64,000 bases of DNA. Origin: Lachnospiraceae bacterium XPB1003 (GTDB lineage: Bacteria > Bacillota > Clostridia > Lachnospirales > Lachnospiraceae). The DNA lies in NCBI GenBank assembly GCA_900102065.1, contig FMVK01000005.1:101136-165135 (forward strand), read 5' to 3'. Position 1 is the stretch's first letter; each line of letters begins with the position of its first letter. Made by a program: the position numbers and the translations under genes. Under the pieces are notes generated by a model. The model was given only the letters and a program-made list of their open reading frames with translations, was not told the origin of the DNA and searched no databases. Positions 43,288-51,760 of this stretch are shown in pieces.

Positions 43288-44106
43288 CTATGATCTGAAT
43301 GTATACTCCGTGCTCCTGCGCCCGCCTTTAAACCTTGAAGTTTTTTCACTTCCCGTTTCTTCAACTTTTGCACTTATCATATCTCTGAAGCTCTTCTTAT
43401 AAAGAGGCTTTCCAAGGACTGCTTCATATACTCTTTGAAGCTCCGGGAGAGTGAATGTTTTCTCTACCAGACAAAAAGCCTGATCGTTGTAATATATCTG
43501 TTCTCTCAGTCTCTTGATCGCCTCGATCAATATTTCAACATGATCAAATGCCAGTCGCTCTTTACTTACGGGTTTCGGAACGTAATTCTCATATCTGATG
43601 GCACCGTTTACAAATTCTTCCTTCTTAAGGTCATATACGATCTGCACGTCCTTTTCTTCATTTGAGATCTCGATAGCACTGTCCGTAAATCTTAAGTCAA
43701 ACCATGCAGCATCATCAGTGTCATCATATCCCTTAACTTCATCAAGAGCAGGAACAAGCGCCAGGTAAGCAATACTCATAACCCAGGTTCTGGGATCTCT
43801 TCCGGGCTTCGTAAAAGTGTATATCTGATCGAGATATATTCCCGACAGTCCCGTCTCTTCCTTTAATGTTCTCGCTGCAGCCTTATGTGCTGTCTCATTA
43901 TCTTTAATGAATCCACCCGGTAATGCCCAGCACCCTATAAACGGATGATCACCTCTTTTTATCAAAAGGATTTTTAATGAGGAATAATCTTCATTCATTC
44001 CTAAGATGAGAATATCAGCTGTGACTGACGGTCTTTTATAATCGCCGGCGTTATAACCTGCCAGAAACTCTTTTTCGGTTAAGCCATCCTTATTTTTTTT
44101 ATTCAA
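43288..44106 (-). CDS. NrtR-like NUDIX transcriptional regulator
   Basis: 272 residues: a NUDIX-type domain (~25-165; G-F-x5-E-x7-R-T-L-x-E-E-x-G-L, with Thr in place of the catalytic Glu after Arg) followed by a winged helix (~185-272, ending G-R-R-S-T-E-Y-T-F). NrtR proteins bind ADP-ribose-type ligands and repress NAD metabolism genes. Here no NAD gene is near; instead the gene heads an operon with the radical SAM-NUDIX and ATP-grasp-DUF2156 genes (gaps of 11 and 21 bp). Two matching inverted repeats flank its promoter, so it should control its own operon. Confidence 0.88.
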   Translation of the reverse strand: MNKKNKDGLTEKEFLAGYNAGDYKRPSVTADILILGMNEDYSSLKILLIKRGDHPFIGCWALPGGFIKDNETAHKAAARTLKEETGLSGIYLDQIYTFTKPGRDPRTWVMSIAYLALVPALDEVKGYDDTDDAAWFDLRFTDSAIEISNEEKDVQIVYDLKKEEFVNGAIRYENYVPKPVSKERLAFDHVEILIEAIKRLREQIYYNDQAFCLVEKTFTLPELQRVYEAVLGKPLYKKSFRDMISAKVEETGSEKTSRFKGGRRSTEYTFRS

Positions 44107-44128
44107 TTATTTCCTTCCCCTTCCTTCT

Positions 44129-44192
44129 GAGTATTGTCTTAATACCTAACGTTGACTTTATTATATATCTTTTGAGTATTATGTCAATACCT
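44129..44192 (-). promoter_or_regulatory. Promoter and twin operators of the NrtR-like operon
   Basis: Two 19-bp copies of GAGTATT-N5-AATACCT (44129-44147 and 44174-44192), each an inverted repeat GTATT-N5-AATAC, with starts 45 bp apart. On the minus strand TTGACA (44182-44187, inside the upstream copy) and TATAAT (44160-44165) are 16 bp apart. The second copy lies just past the expected start of transcription, a clear repression layout. Confidence 0.8.
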
Positions 44193-44224
44193 ATTGTATG
44201 ATTTTAAACTAACGCGTTATAACT

Positions 44225-44257
44225 AAAAAAACAGGGGGAGTTTTTTCTCCACCCTGT
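44225..44257 (-). terminator. Terminator after the condensation-domain gene
   Basis: Stem ACAGGG-(T)-GGAG with CTCC-CCCTGT, one-base bulge, loop of six A on the minus strand, then a run of T. It lies about 70 bp beyond the stop of the 44327 gene and isolates the NrtR operon. Confidence 0.8.
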
Positions 44258-44326
44258 CACTTCCACCTTATCAACCTATAGGCAGTACTACCGCCTGACA
44301 GAAGATAAATCCGTCTGATCATATAC

Positions 44327-45517
44327 TTAAGAACAATAAATATGTCGGGCAACGGTCATAACGTCGCCTGCCGTAACTATTCCTATTACATTCTTTGCAT
44401 ATGAGACAACAGGCGGCACAAAGGCTATCTCCTTGATATGAAATTCCCCGTATTCCAGCGGAATATCCACTTTTGTCAGGTTTGTAATACTGATATCTTT
44501 TACGTTGTCCCCATATCCCAATAACGCGGCAACTTTACATGCCGTTCTGCCACGGAAGCAACCCGCATAAACCATATTCAGAGAATCCTTCAATGTCGGA
44601 TCCAAAAGTCCCATAAAACGGAGTATCAGGTAACGTGACCTGCTGTCGTCGAGTTTCCGGCGCATTGCCTTAAAGACAGCCTTTGCATTATCTTCAAATG
44701 ATTTACGGTTATCATATCTGTATTTAACCGATATCCCCGTTGCCTGATTGCCCATGGAACGGTTTCCGTCAGTTCTTCCGTCAACCGCAAGTCCCACATC
44801 CTGTGTACTGTTTAAATCTTTTATCATGTCTGTTATAAAACAGGCAGTAAGCGATACTCCGGAAGATTTTGCGGTCCTTATCATATTGCCGAGCTCTTCT
44901 TTTGAATAACGTTTCAACTCAATCTCTGTCTTACGGTCTTTCCAAAATCCGGAATAAGCATTATCCATGTCATCGAAGCCAAATACCTTCCGCTCTTTCT
45001 TCCACTTCTTATTCCACGAATCCGCCAATAATTTATAGAAAAAAGGAAGCTTACTTTCGGCAGGAAGATCGTATAAACCAATGGATCTGAAAGGAGCGGA
45101 CTCGCATTCCTGTCCCGCAAGACACTTCATAAATGTCTCTATAAAATAGATCAGAGACTTACCATCCCCGCCCAGGTGATGCATCATAAAGATCACTACG
45201 TCCTTAGAAACAAACACTCTGATGAACTCACCTTCCTCTATCCTGAATCTCTTCCTTTCATTCTCATTGATCAGTTCTTCAAGATCAAGATCTGTCATAT
45301 TTATGCTGTTATGAGGATCATCATTATCAACATAATAGGCTTCTCCCGAATCCTCTATCACCACTCTTGAATTCAGAACTTCATGAAAGCTGCACGCCTT
45401 GGTAAATGCTACTTTTGCAGCATCAAAATCTATTGCTTTATCAAGAGAAACCTTCATGGTTATAATTATATTCACATCGAAGAGATCCACCCTCTCCGTA
45501 TCTATCCTATATCTCAT
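44327..45517 (-). CDS. Stand-alone condensation-domain acyltransferase-like protein
   Basis: 396 residues from the ATG at 45517, whose ATGA overlaps the SDR stop; an alternative ATG at 45544 adds 9 residues. The H-H-x-x-x-D-G catalytic motif of condensation/acyltransferase domains (CoA-dependent acyltransferase fold) is present as H-H-L-G-G-D-G (His113-114, Asp118). A second-half segment G-L-A-V-D-G-R-T follows. There is no carrier protein, adenylation domain or membrane part. Family members outside assembly lines make esters or amides from acyl-CoA. Third gene of a TetR-SDR-acyltransferase operon, so a lipid or polyketide-like product is possible. Confidence 0.78.
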   Translation of the reverse strand: MRYRIDTERVDLFDVNIIITMKVSLDKAIDFDAAKVAFTKACSFHEVLNSRVVIEDSGEAYYVDNDDPHNSINMTDLDLEELINENERKRFRIEEGEFIRVFVSKDVVIFMMHHLGGDGKSLIYFIETFMKCLAGQECESAPFRSIGLYDLPAESKLPFFYKLLADSWNKKWKKERKVFGFDDMDNAYSGFWKDRKTEIELKRYSKEELGNMIRTAKSSGVSLTACFITDMIKDLNSTQDVGLAVDGRTDGNRSMGNQATGISVKYRYDNRKSFEDNAKAVFKAMRRKLDDSRSRYLILRFMGLLDPTLKDSLNMVYAGCFRGRTACKVAALLGYGDNVKDISITNLTKVDIPLEYGEFHIKEIAFVPPVVSYAKNVIGIVTAGDVMTVARHIYCS

Positions 45518-46272
45518 AAGTATTGCTTTATACTCCTTCCCCATTGCCTCATAACAATTTTAGTCGGCATTATCTTTGAATAAAGTCTAAAATATGCCGC
45601 AAAGGCTCCGGGCACAGACATATCCTTACCTCGCGCGCTGTCCTTAAGAGCTTTTTTTACAACAGTCTCAGGATCTATCATGCCGATATATCTGATCGAC
45701 ATGCCATTCCTTGTCCTTGGAAGCATCTCTGTATCCACCCAGCCGGGACATACAGCAGTTACGGTTATCTTTCTGGACTTAAGCTCAAAATTTAATGCAC
45801 GAGAGAAATTCTTCAGATAAACCTTACTCGCCGAATATATTGCAAGATAAGGATTCGGCTGAAATGAAGATGCCGACGAAATATTTAATATCCTTGCACC
45901 CTCATTCATAAATGGAAGTGATACCGAAATAAGCTCCGAAGGAACGCTGCAATTGATCTTACATGCAGCAAGCACATCTCTTTGTTCCATCTTCTCAAAG
46001 AGACCCATATACCCTGTACCTGCATTATTGACAAGGAGCCTTATATCGGGAGCATTTGCAGTTATAAGATCTCTGATCAAACCTACTCCCTCAGAACCCA
46101 GATCTGCCTCTATTGGCACAACCTTTTGATCTTCACCGGCGAGCTTATCCAGCTTCTCTTTGTCCCTGCCCACAGCCCAGACTTCGTCTATATCATCCAT
46201 CTGACTGATCTTCTTAACAAATACTCTTCCTATTCCGCCGGTTGCGCCGGTAATTATCGCTATTCTTTTCAT
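45514..46272 (-). CDS. Short-chain dehydrogenase/reductase
   Basis: 252 residues of the classical SDR fold: cofactor motif T-G-A-T-G-G-I-G (8-15), N-N-A-G (82-85), catalytic Ser132/133, Tyr146 and Lys150 (Y-S-A-S-K). The C-terminus is hydrophobic and basic. It resembles DltE/fatty-acid type oxidoreductases; substrate unknown. It overlaps the TetR gene by 4 bp upstream and the condensation-domain gene downstream, so the three are translationally coupled. Confidence 0.93.
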   Translation of the reverse strand: MKRIAIITGATGGIGRVFVKKISQMDDIDEVWAVGRDKEKLDKLAGEDQKVVPIEADLGSEGVGLIRDLITANAPDIRLLVNNAGTGYMGLFEKMEQRDVLAACKINCSVPSELISVSLPFMNEGARILNISSASSFQPNPYLAIYSASKVYLKNFSRALNFELKSRKITVTAVCPGWVDTEMLPRTRNGMSIRYIGMIDPETVVKKALKDSARGKDMSVPGAFAAYFRLYSKIMPTKIVMRQWGRSIKQYL

Positions 46273-46850
46273 CTTTTCACCAAAAGTCCGGACAAAGTGT
46301 CCTTCGTTACCATCCTACAGTCAGTGACAAACAGTTTTTTAAGCGCATACGTATAGACCGTCCCCCAAAAAAGATCAGCCAGATAGATGGCATCACCCTT
46401 AACCACGCTTCCTTCCTTCTGCCCCTGCTTTATTATCTCAGCAAGGATCTTATACAGATCGTTTTTATAGAAATCTTTTTTCTTTTCGAGAAGAAGCTGC
46501 GACAGGATCGTTATCCTTACTACGTATTCCTCATCGGTTTTAAGTTTCTTCTCCATCTCCTGTGATAGCTTTTCGATCTTTGCTTTCGCAGGTATGGGAA
46601 GCTTGGAAAGTGTCTTTAACCGCCTGATATCATCCCTGTTCCCGGCGCTTTTTCGGATCTCTTCAAAGAGCTCTTCTTTTGAACTGAAATAAAGATAAAT
46701 GGTTCCCTGACCTATACCGATATGTCTGGCAAGATCGCTAATCTTCGTGTCTCCGAATCCGTTTCTTGCAAAGTAAAGAGATGCTCTCTTAAGTATCCTG
46801 TTTCTTGTTTCTTCCCGAATCTCCCGACACTGTTCCTCAGTCTTTGGCAT
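46269..46850 (-). CDS. TetR-family regulator of the SDR operon
   Basis: 193 residues with an N-terminal helix-turn-helix (I-S-D-L-A-R-H-I-G-I-G-Q-G-T-I-Y-L-Y-F-S-S-K-E-E-L). AAGGAG is 9 nt before the ATG. It overlaps the SDR gene by ATGA. A near-perfect 18-bp palindrome stands directly upstream, so autoregulation is likely. The palindrome closely resembles the operator of Bacillus FadR (YsiA), an acyl-CoA responsive TetR, which would fit an acyl-related operon; ligand identity is inference. Confidence 0.93.
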   Translation of the reverse strand: MPKTEEQCREIREETRNRILKRASLYFARNGFGDTKISDLARHIGIGQGTIYLYFSSKEELFEEIRKSAGNRDDIRRLKTLSKLPIPAKAKIEKLSQEMEKKLKTDEEYVVRITILSQLLLEKKKDFYKNDLYKILAEIIKQGQKEGSVVKGDAIYLADLFWGTVYTYALKKLFVTDCRMVTKDTLSGLLVKR

Positions 46851-46870
46851 GTTCTATGTCTCCTTATGAC

Positions 46871-46924
46871 TGAACGAATATTCATTCATAAAACGACTTT
46901 ATCATCCTATTTATCAGATGTCAA
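46871..46924 (-). promoter_or_regulatory. Promoter and palindromic operator of the TetR-SDR operon
   Basis: TGAACGAATATTCATTCA (46871-46888) is an 18-bp inverted repeat with one mismatched pair. Minus-strand promoter: TTGACA (46919-46924), 17 bp, TAAAGT (46896-46901). The operator covers the transcription start area. Confidence 0.8.
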
Positions 46925-46977
46925 CATTCGATCCAAATACGAACTATGGTATTCAATTGATCCAAACAAATATGTCT

Positions 46978-49422
46978 CTATTTGAGCAGAACCACTCTTC
47001 CTTCGCTTGCGTTCACAAGTACGATATCTCCGTCCTTAAGTTTCTCTGTCGCATCGCCTGTTGCGAGAACAGCTGGAATGTTATATTCTCTTGCCACTAT
47101 TGCCGCATGAGAAAGAGTTCCGCCGGTATCAACAACCACTCCGGCCGCAAGTGCAAAGAGCGGCGTCCACTCAGGATCCGTATATTTACAAACCAGGATA
47201 TCGTTTTTCTCAAGCTTATAGAATTCAGCCGGAGACTTTACCACACATACTCTTCCTTTAACCTGCCCGTTTGATGCACCAACGCCCTTAACGGAATCAT
47301 CATCACCTGCCAGTGCGTCCTTCATACATTTATCCCAATAGGCAACAGCAAAGTCTCTTTTATTTTTTCTTGCCTCTATGATCAGCTGTTTTTCTCCGAG
47401 ACTTCCCTGTTCACACACCTCATAAAGTTCATCGGCAAACAAATATACAAGATCCTCACATGTAGAATCCAAAACATCCGCCAAACCTTTTAACAATGCT
47501 CTGCAGTATTCAAACTCCGACTCCCAGAGATACTGGGTTGCCTCTCTTATATAATGGTAATGTCTGAGGGCTTTTACACGTTTATTGAACTTTGCAAATT
47601 TAGCGGGAGAAACTGTTTTTTTAACTTTTCCCATAAGCTCTATAAAATGTCTTTCACCCTCTTCTTTGGATGAAACAGTCTCGCCACCGCTCTTAAGCAT
47701 AGGTCTCAGAGTATTGATAAACCTGTCAGGTTTTTCACGCCAGGTTTCAGCTGCAAAACAATAACAATTGAAATCCGATTTGCTTCCATAACTCTCAAGA
47801 AATGATGCAAACTTCCCGGCAAGCTCCGGATATATTGAACATATATCTTTATATCCTTTCTCCATTACGGTCTTTGTCATCATATTATCTGTGTTTATAT
47901 ATACACACAGATCCTTCATAGCTCGATTCATATCAGCTGTCACATAGCTTAATCCCTCAAGAATATCATAGGCATTAAGCCCACTGTCCACTTTCTTTAA
48001 TATACCGTTAACACTTCTGCTTTCGATGGCATTAGGAAACAATGCATAACGAAATCTGTCATAAGCAGTTTTTCCTATAAGCTCATGCATTCTCTTTAAT
48101 GCCTCGCCGTAATCCTTTGCGTTTGAATATTTCTTATTCCTCTCATCATCAAACAGCTGCCTGCATTCTTCAAGAGATTTATCTGCACAGCTGATATTAT
48201 TATCCGTATCTCCCAATAATTTTAAATATTTCGGGACAGCAAAAACATTCTTTGTAAGCCTGACTTTACTTCCTGACTGATAGGATACGCCATCCTTATC
48301 GATAGGATTTATTCCGCTTTTGAATTCTATTCCTATCTCTTTAAACAGGATATTTTTTTGTTCTCCGACAAATCCTCCGAAATCATGATCCAGCGGGAAA
48401 TAGGGTGTCGGATTCTTCTCAAGATTAAAAAGAACATCCTCCCTCATTGATCCCTTAACCGGCTTGATCTTTGGATAGCCCTCAAAGTCAGCATCCGTGA
48501 ACACCTTCTTATCACTTTCTTTCAGTGTGGTAATGCTTCTGGCCTGCAATATGTATATCTCACCGTCCCTTACGGCCCACTCTATATCCATTGGATGTCC
48601 GTAATGCTTTTCTATCCTGATACCCTCAGCTGCGAGCTTAAAGATCTCCGCTTTGGAAAGCACAGCCTTCTTTCTTCTGTCCTCTTCAACTTCAACTTTA
48701 GCTGTACCGTTCCTTTCTTTGCTGTATATGATCTCGTATTCCTTTGTTCCGATCATCTCCTTTAATACATTACCTTCTCGATCACATATATATTCATCAG
48801 GGCTCACTATACCTGATACCACGGATTCACCAAGGCCATACGCAGCATTAATATGTATGTTTTTTCTGTCTCCGGCAGGATCCGATGTGAACATTACTCC
48901 GGCCGACTCGCTTTCAACCATCTCCTGAATAACGACCGCAAGCGCCACTCTCATGGTGTCGTAACCGGAATTCTTCCTGTAACTGACCGCCCTGTCTCCC
49001 CAGAGAGATGCATAACACATTTTTATCCTTAGCAGCAGATCTTCCTTTCCTATAACATTCAAATATGTTTCCTGCTGTCCCGCAAAGCTTGCATCATCAA
49101 GGTCTTCAGCCGTTGCAGATGATCTTATGGCTACCCTCGGATCATCTCCCATAGATTCATAGAATCCTTCAATCTCTTTTCTTATATCATCCGGAATTTC
49201 ACCATTAACTATAGCCTGTCTCAGTTCTTCTCCCGATCCGAAATTCTCTACAGCTATATTGTTAATCTGCATATATGCATCATAAGCCGAAGCCAGAAGA
49301 ACGCCTCCCTTGGGGATATTAATCCCTGCTTCAGTCATCTCACCGAGATTTGCTCCCTTACCTCCCGCCGTAGGAATATCATCTTTCTTTATCTTCTCAA
49401 ATGCTAATATGTATTTTGACAT
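46978..49422 (-). CDS. PEP synthase / rifampin phosphotransferase-like enzyme
   Basis: 814 residues: an ATP-grasp-like PPDK N-terminal domain (G-G-K-G-A-N-L-G-E-M at 20-29; R-S-S-A-T-A-E-D), a variable middle ~330 residues, and a C-terminal swivelling His domain with the phospho-His, His772, in G-G-T-L-S-H-A-A-I-V-A-R-E-Y. It lacks the C-terminal PEP/pyruvate barrel of full PpsA/PPDK. This three-part layout is that of rifampin phosphotransferase (RPH) and related PEP-utilising enzymes. It follows a MATE exporter by 34 bp in a TetR-controlled operon, which favours a drug- or metabolite-phosphorylating role over gluconeogenesis. The substrate is unproven. Confidence 0.8.
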   Translation of the reverse strand: MSKYILAFEKIKKDDIPTAGGKGANLGEMTEAGINIPKGGVLLASAYDAYMQINNIAVENFGSGEELRQAIVNGEIPDDIRKEIEGFYESMGDDPRVAIRSSATAEDLDDASFAGQQETYLNVIGKEDLLLRIKMCYASLWGDRAVSYRKNSGYDTMRVALAVVIQEMVESESAGVMFTSDPAGDRKNIHINAAYGLGESVVSGIVSPDEYICDREGNVLKEMIGTKEYEIIYSKERNGTAKVEVEEDRRKKAVLSKAEIFKLAAEGIRIEKHYGHPMDIEWAVRDGEIYILQARSITTLKESDKKVFTDADFEGYPKIKPVKGSMREDVLFNLEKNPTPYFPLDHDFGGFVGEQKNILFKEIGIEFKSGINPIDKDGVSYQSGSKVRLTKNVFAVPKYLKLLGDTDNNISCADKSLEECRQLFDDERNKKYSNAKDYGEALKRMHELIGKTAYDRFRYALFPNAIESRSVNGILKKVDSGLNAYDILEGLSYVTADMNRAMKDLCVYINTDNMMTKTVMEKGYKDICSIYPELAGKFASFLESYGSKSDFNCYCFAAETWREKPDRFINTLRPMLKSGGETVSSKEEGERHFIELMGKVKKTVSPAKFAKFNKRVKALRHYHYIREATQYLWESEFEYCRALLKGLADVLDSTCEDLVYLFADELYEVCEQGSLGEKQLIIEARKNKRDFAVAYWDKCMKDALAGDDDSVKGVGASNGQVKGRVCVVKSPAEFYKLEKNDILVCKYTDPEWTPLFALAAGVVVDTGGTLSHAAIVAREYNIPAVLATGDATEKLKDGDIVLVNASEGRVVLLK

Positions 49423-49456
49423 TTAGGCCTCCCGTAATTATTATTCTTCTGCTCAC

Positions 49457-50821
49457 TTATGCTTCCTTCAAATAACTATTCCACGCACCTATCCCAATGA
49501 TCAGTGACAGAAACAGCGCCGCAAGACTTGCCGCCGGGCGGCAGTAGATCAGTCCTTCAATACCCAACAATTTCGGCATAATAAACATCGCAGGTATAAG
49601 AAATGTTCCGCTTTCCGATACGGTTACTATTGTTGCCCTTCCGAATCTGCCAATATTCTGGAGGAACATTCCGCATAAAATATAAAATCCCATGAACGGC
49701 ATGATATAACATTGTGCAACTATCATACGGGCCGCGAGTTTTGTCACATTACTGTCCGTTGAAAATCTCAAAACAAGATCTGCTGATCTGAAATACAGAA
49801 AACCAACTGCAACTATAAGGAATAAACTTACTGTAATAAGCGAATAAACAAATGCATTTTGGATACGGTCATACTTCTTTGCTCCGTAATTAACCAGGCA
49901 AACAGGTTGAAAACCCTGTCCGAATCCTATGACAAGAGCATAGGCGATATATGATATCCGAAGCGAGATCGTAAGAGCAGCGATCGCACTGTTTCCATAT
50001 CCCGCAGCCACATTGTTCAGCAAAACCGAAGATATACTGCTTATTCCCTGTCTGCAGAAATTGGGAGCACCTCCCCACAATATGTTTTTTGTAGTATCTC
50101 TGTTTAAAACAGATCTTCGAAGTTTAATCTTTACGTTTCCGTTTCTGCCTGTACTCCAAAGAAGGACCAAACATCCGCAGATCTGACCTATCATGCTGGC
50201 AATAGCGGCGCCCTCCACATCCATCCTGAGCGCCAATATAAATACTGGATCGAGGATCATATTTAATAACATTCCAAGCAGCAAGCCCGCCATACTGTCT
50301 TTTCCCGCTCCTGCTAATCTCAACTGGTTATAAAGAACATTTGATATTAGCATGAAGGGAACAGTGAATATCGTGATCCTGAGATATCTGACAGTTGCCT
50401 CATGAAGTGGTCCTGTTGCTGCTCCCAGAATGATACTTAATCTATCCAGTAAAGGTATTCCCAACAGCAGTATGACCAAACCGGTTATGATCGCAAGAGC
50501 CACACCCGCAGCAGCATATCTTTCGGCAGTTTCGTAATCTTTCTTCCCCAGGCTTCTTGATATATGATTTCCGCTTCCATATCCAAACCAGAATCCTATA
50601 GCCTGGATCACGGATACAAATGAAAAAACTATACCGACAGATGCGGTAAGATCAACATTATCAAGCTTTCCCACGAAATAAGTATCTGTCATTGAATAGA
50701 CGGTACTTACTATCATGCCTACCATAGAAGGTACTGCCATTTTTACAAGAAGCGGGTAGAGAGGATCACTTGTCAGTTTTCTTAATTTCTCAGATCTTTT
50801 TTCTTCATCTGATTTAGTCAT
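49457..50821 (-). CDS. MATE family efflux transporter
   Basis: 454 residues from the ATG at 50821, which overlaps the TetR gene's last 8 bp; a longer frame from 50932 reads through the TetR gene and is rejected. About 12 membrane segments, with P-L-L-V-K-M-A-V-P-S-M-V-G-M-I-V near the start, the typical MATE opening. A Na+- or H+-coupled exporter of cationic drugs or metabolites. It lies between its TetR regulator and the RPH-like enzyme. Confidence 0.93.
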   Translation of the reverse strand: MTKSDEEKRSEKLRKLTSDPLYPLLVKMAVPSMVGMIVSTVYSMTDTYFVGKLDNVDLTASVGIVFSFVSVIQAIGFWFGYGSGNHISRSLGKKDYETAERYAAAGVALAIITGLVILLLGIPLLDRLSIILGAATGPLHEATVRYLRITIFTVPFMLISNVLYNQLRLAGAGKDSMAGLLLGMLLNMILDPVFILALRMDVEGAAIASMIGQICGCLVLLWSTGRNGNVKIKLRRSVLNRDTTKNILWGGAPNFCRQGISSISSVLLNNVAAGYGNSAIAALTISLRISYIAYALVIGFGQGFQPVCLVNYGAKKYDRIQNAFVYSLITVSLFLIVAVGFLYFRSADLVLRFSTDSNVTKLAARMIVAQCYIMPFMGFYILCGMFLQNIGRFGRATIVTVSESGTFLIPAMFIMPKLLGIEGLIYCRPAASLAALFLSLIIGIGAWNSYLKEA

Positions 50822-51428
50822 TTCGTCTCTTCCCGGTCTTTTTACACTTAAAGAACTTATCCGTTTCAGCTTCACAAAAAACTTTATATATCTCCGGAAA
50901 TTGATCCTCTCCAATGATCTCTGAGTTAACAAACATCATTCCCGCAGCTCTTCCCACGCCCAGCATCTTTTCAATATCACATTCGACCTTATATCCGTTC
51001 TCTTCCCAATAATCGATCATCTTCTTTAGAAAAGAACGATACAAGTCTCCGCTTTTTTTATTTTTATTATTTTTGAAAAACTGTACAGTATCGCTTTCAC
51101 TGTTAATAAATGTCTTATTCTGTTTAAGGTGCATACCTTCGTTATAGATAAGACCTGCGATAAAACCTTTCGGATCATCAAGTGTCTTCTTTCTCTTTTT
51201 ATACATCGCATCCGTTTTTTCTTTGATACGAAGAAGAAACAGATCTTCAACGAAATCATCCTTATCTTGATAAAATGTATAAAATCCACCCTGAGCTATT
51301 CCTGCTTCTCTTGTCAGTTGTCTGATGGAAATATTTTTTATTCCATCTTCGGCTAGCAGCCTCAAGCCTATTCTTCTGAGCTTTTCCTGAACTTCCTGTC
51401 TTTCCTCTTCGCTAAATGCCTTTCCCAT
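50814..51428 (-). CDS. TetR-family regulator of the MATE operon
   Basis: 204 residues with an N-terminal helix-turn-helix (I-R-Q-L-T-R-E-A-G-I-A-Q-G-G-F-Y-T-F-Y-Q-D-K-D-D-F). The C-terminal domain is lysine-rich with a N-N-K-N-K-K stretch. An operator with GAAC/GTTC arms overlaps its promoter. The MATE gene starts inside its last codons, so both are on one message. The divergent neighbour is metNIQ, which seems separately controlled. Confidence 0.93.
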   Translation of the reverse strand: MGKAFSEEERQEVQEKLRRIGLRLLAEDGIKNISIRQLTREAGIAQGGFYTFYQDKDDFVEDLFLLRIKEKTDAMYKKRKKTLDDPKGFIAGLIYNEGMHLKQNKTFINSESDTVQFFKNNKNKKSGDLYRSFLKKMIDYWEENGYKVECDIEKMLGVGRAAGMMFVNSEIIGEDQFPEIYKVFCEAETDKFFKCKKTGKRRND

Positions 51429-51474
51429 GGTTTGCTCCTGTTAAGATGTATTATTGATCTGTCTGATCTTTTAT

Positions 51475-51511
51475 CTATGAACATATTAGTTCTTTGTTCA
51501 TAGCTTGTCAA
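51475..51511 (-). promoter_or_regulatory. Promoter and operator of the TetR-MATE operon
   Basis: Minus-strand TTGACA (51506-51511), 17 bp, TAATAT (51483-51488). An inverted repeat CTATGAAC-N13-GTTCATAG (51475-51482 and 51496-51503) spans the space between the -35 and -10 boxes and beyond, as expected for repression by the adjacent TetR protein. Confidence 0.8.
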
Positions 51512-51637
51512 GTATGCGTCTAATTCTGGGTAGTTGCCGCAAACCATGTTTCATATCATTCTTTTATTTTTTGGGACTAATTAGATCAGACTATAACTCT
51601 CTATTGCTTTTCTGTATTATCGTTCGGATTTCATTAA

Positions 51638-51746
51638 GTGTATCATTCAGTTCATGAAAACACCGGTGCACAGCCGGAAGAGAAACCGGTCTCTGCGGAG
51701 ATCCAAGCACTAAGAAAGGAAAGAAAGGACAGCTGATACATTCAGC
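51638..51746 (+). ncRNA. Candidate structured leader of metNIQ
   Basis: Hand folding gives a closing helix TGTATCA (51639-51645) with TGATACA (51734-51740). Inside are GTGC/GCAC (51666-51669 and 51707-51710), CCGG/CCGG (51674-51677 and 51686-51689) and a hairpin CTC-TGCG-GAG (51691-51700). A competing hairpin GCTGA/TCAGC (51732-51746) excludes the closing helix, and metN has no ribosome binding site next to its ATG. It does not match the SAM-I consensus I know. Proposed as a regulatory RNA; unproven. Confidence 0.35.
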
Positions 51747-51760
51747 CCCGATCAAATGAA

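Noticed and set aside
46978..49422. Calling the PPDK-type enzyme ppsA outright
   Set aside because: The PEP/pyruvate barrel order of full PpsA is not seen, and the MATE/TetR context suggests a different role.
51638..51746. SAM-I (S-box) or T-box riboswitch before metN
   Set aside because: The conserved S-box core and the T-box sequence are absent, and there is no U-run terminator before the start.
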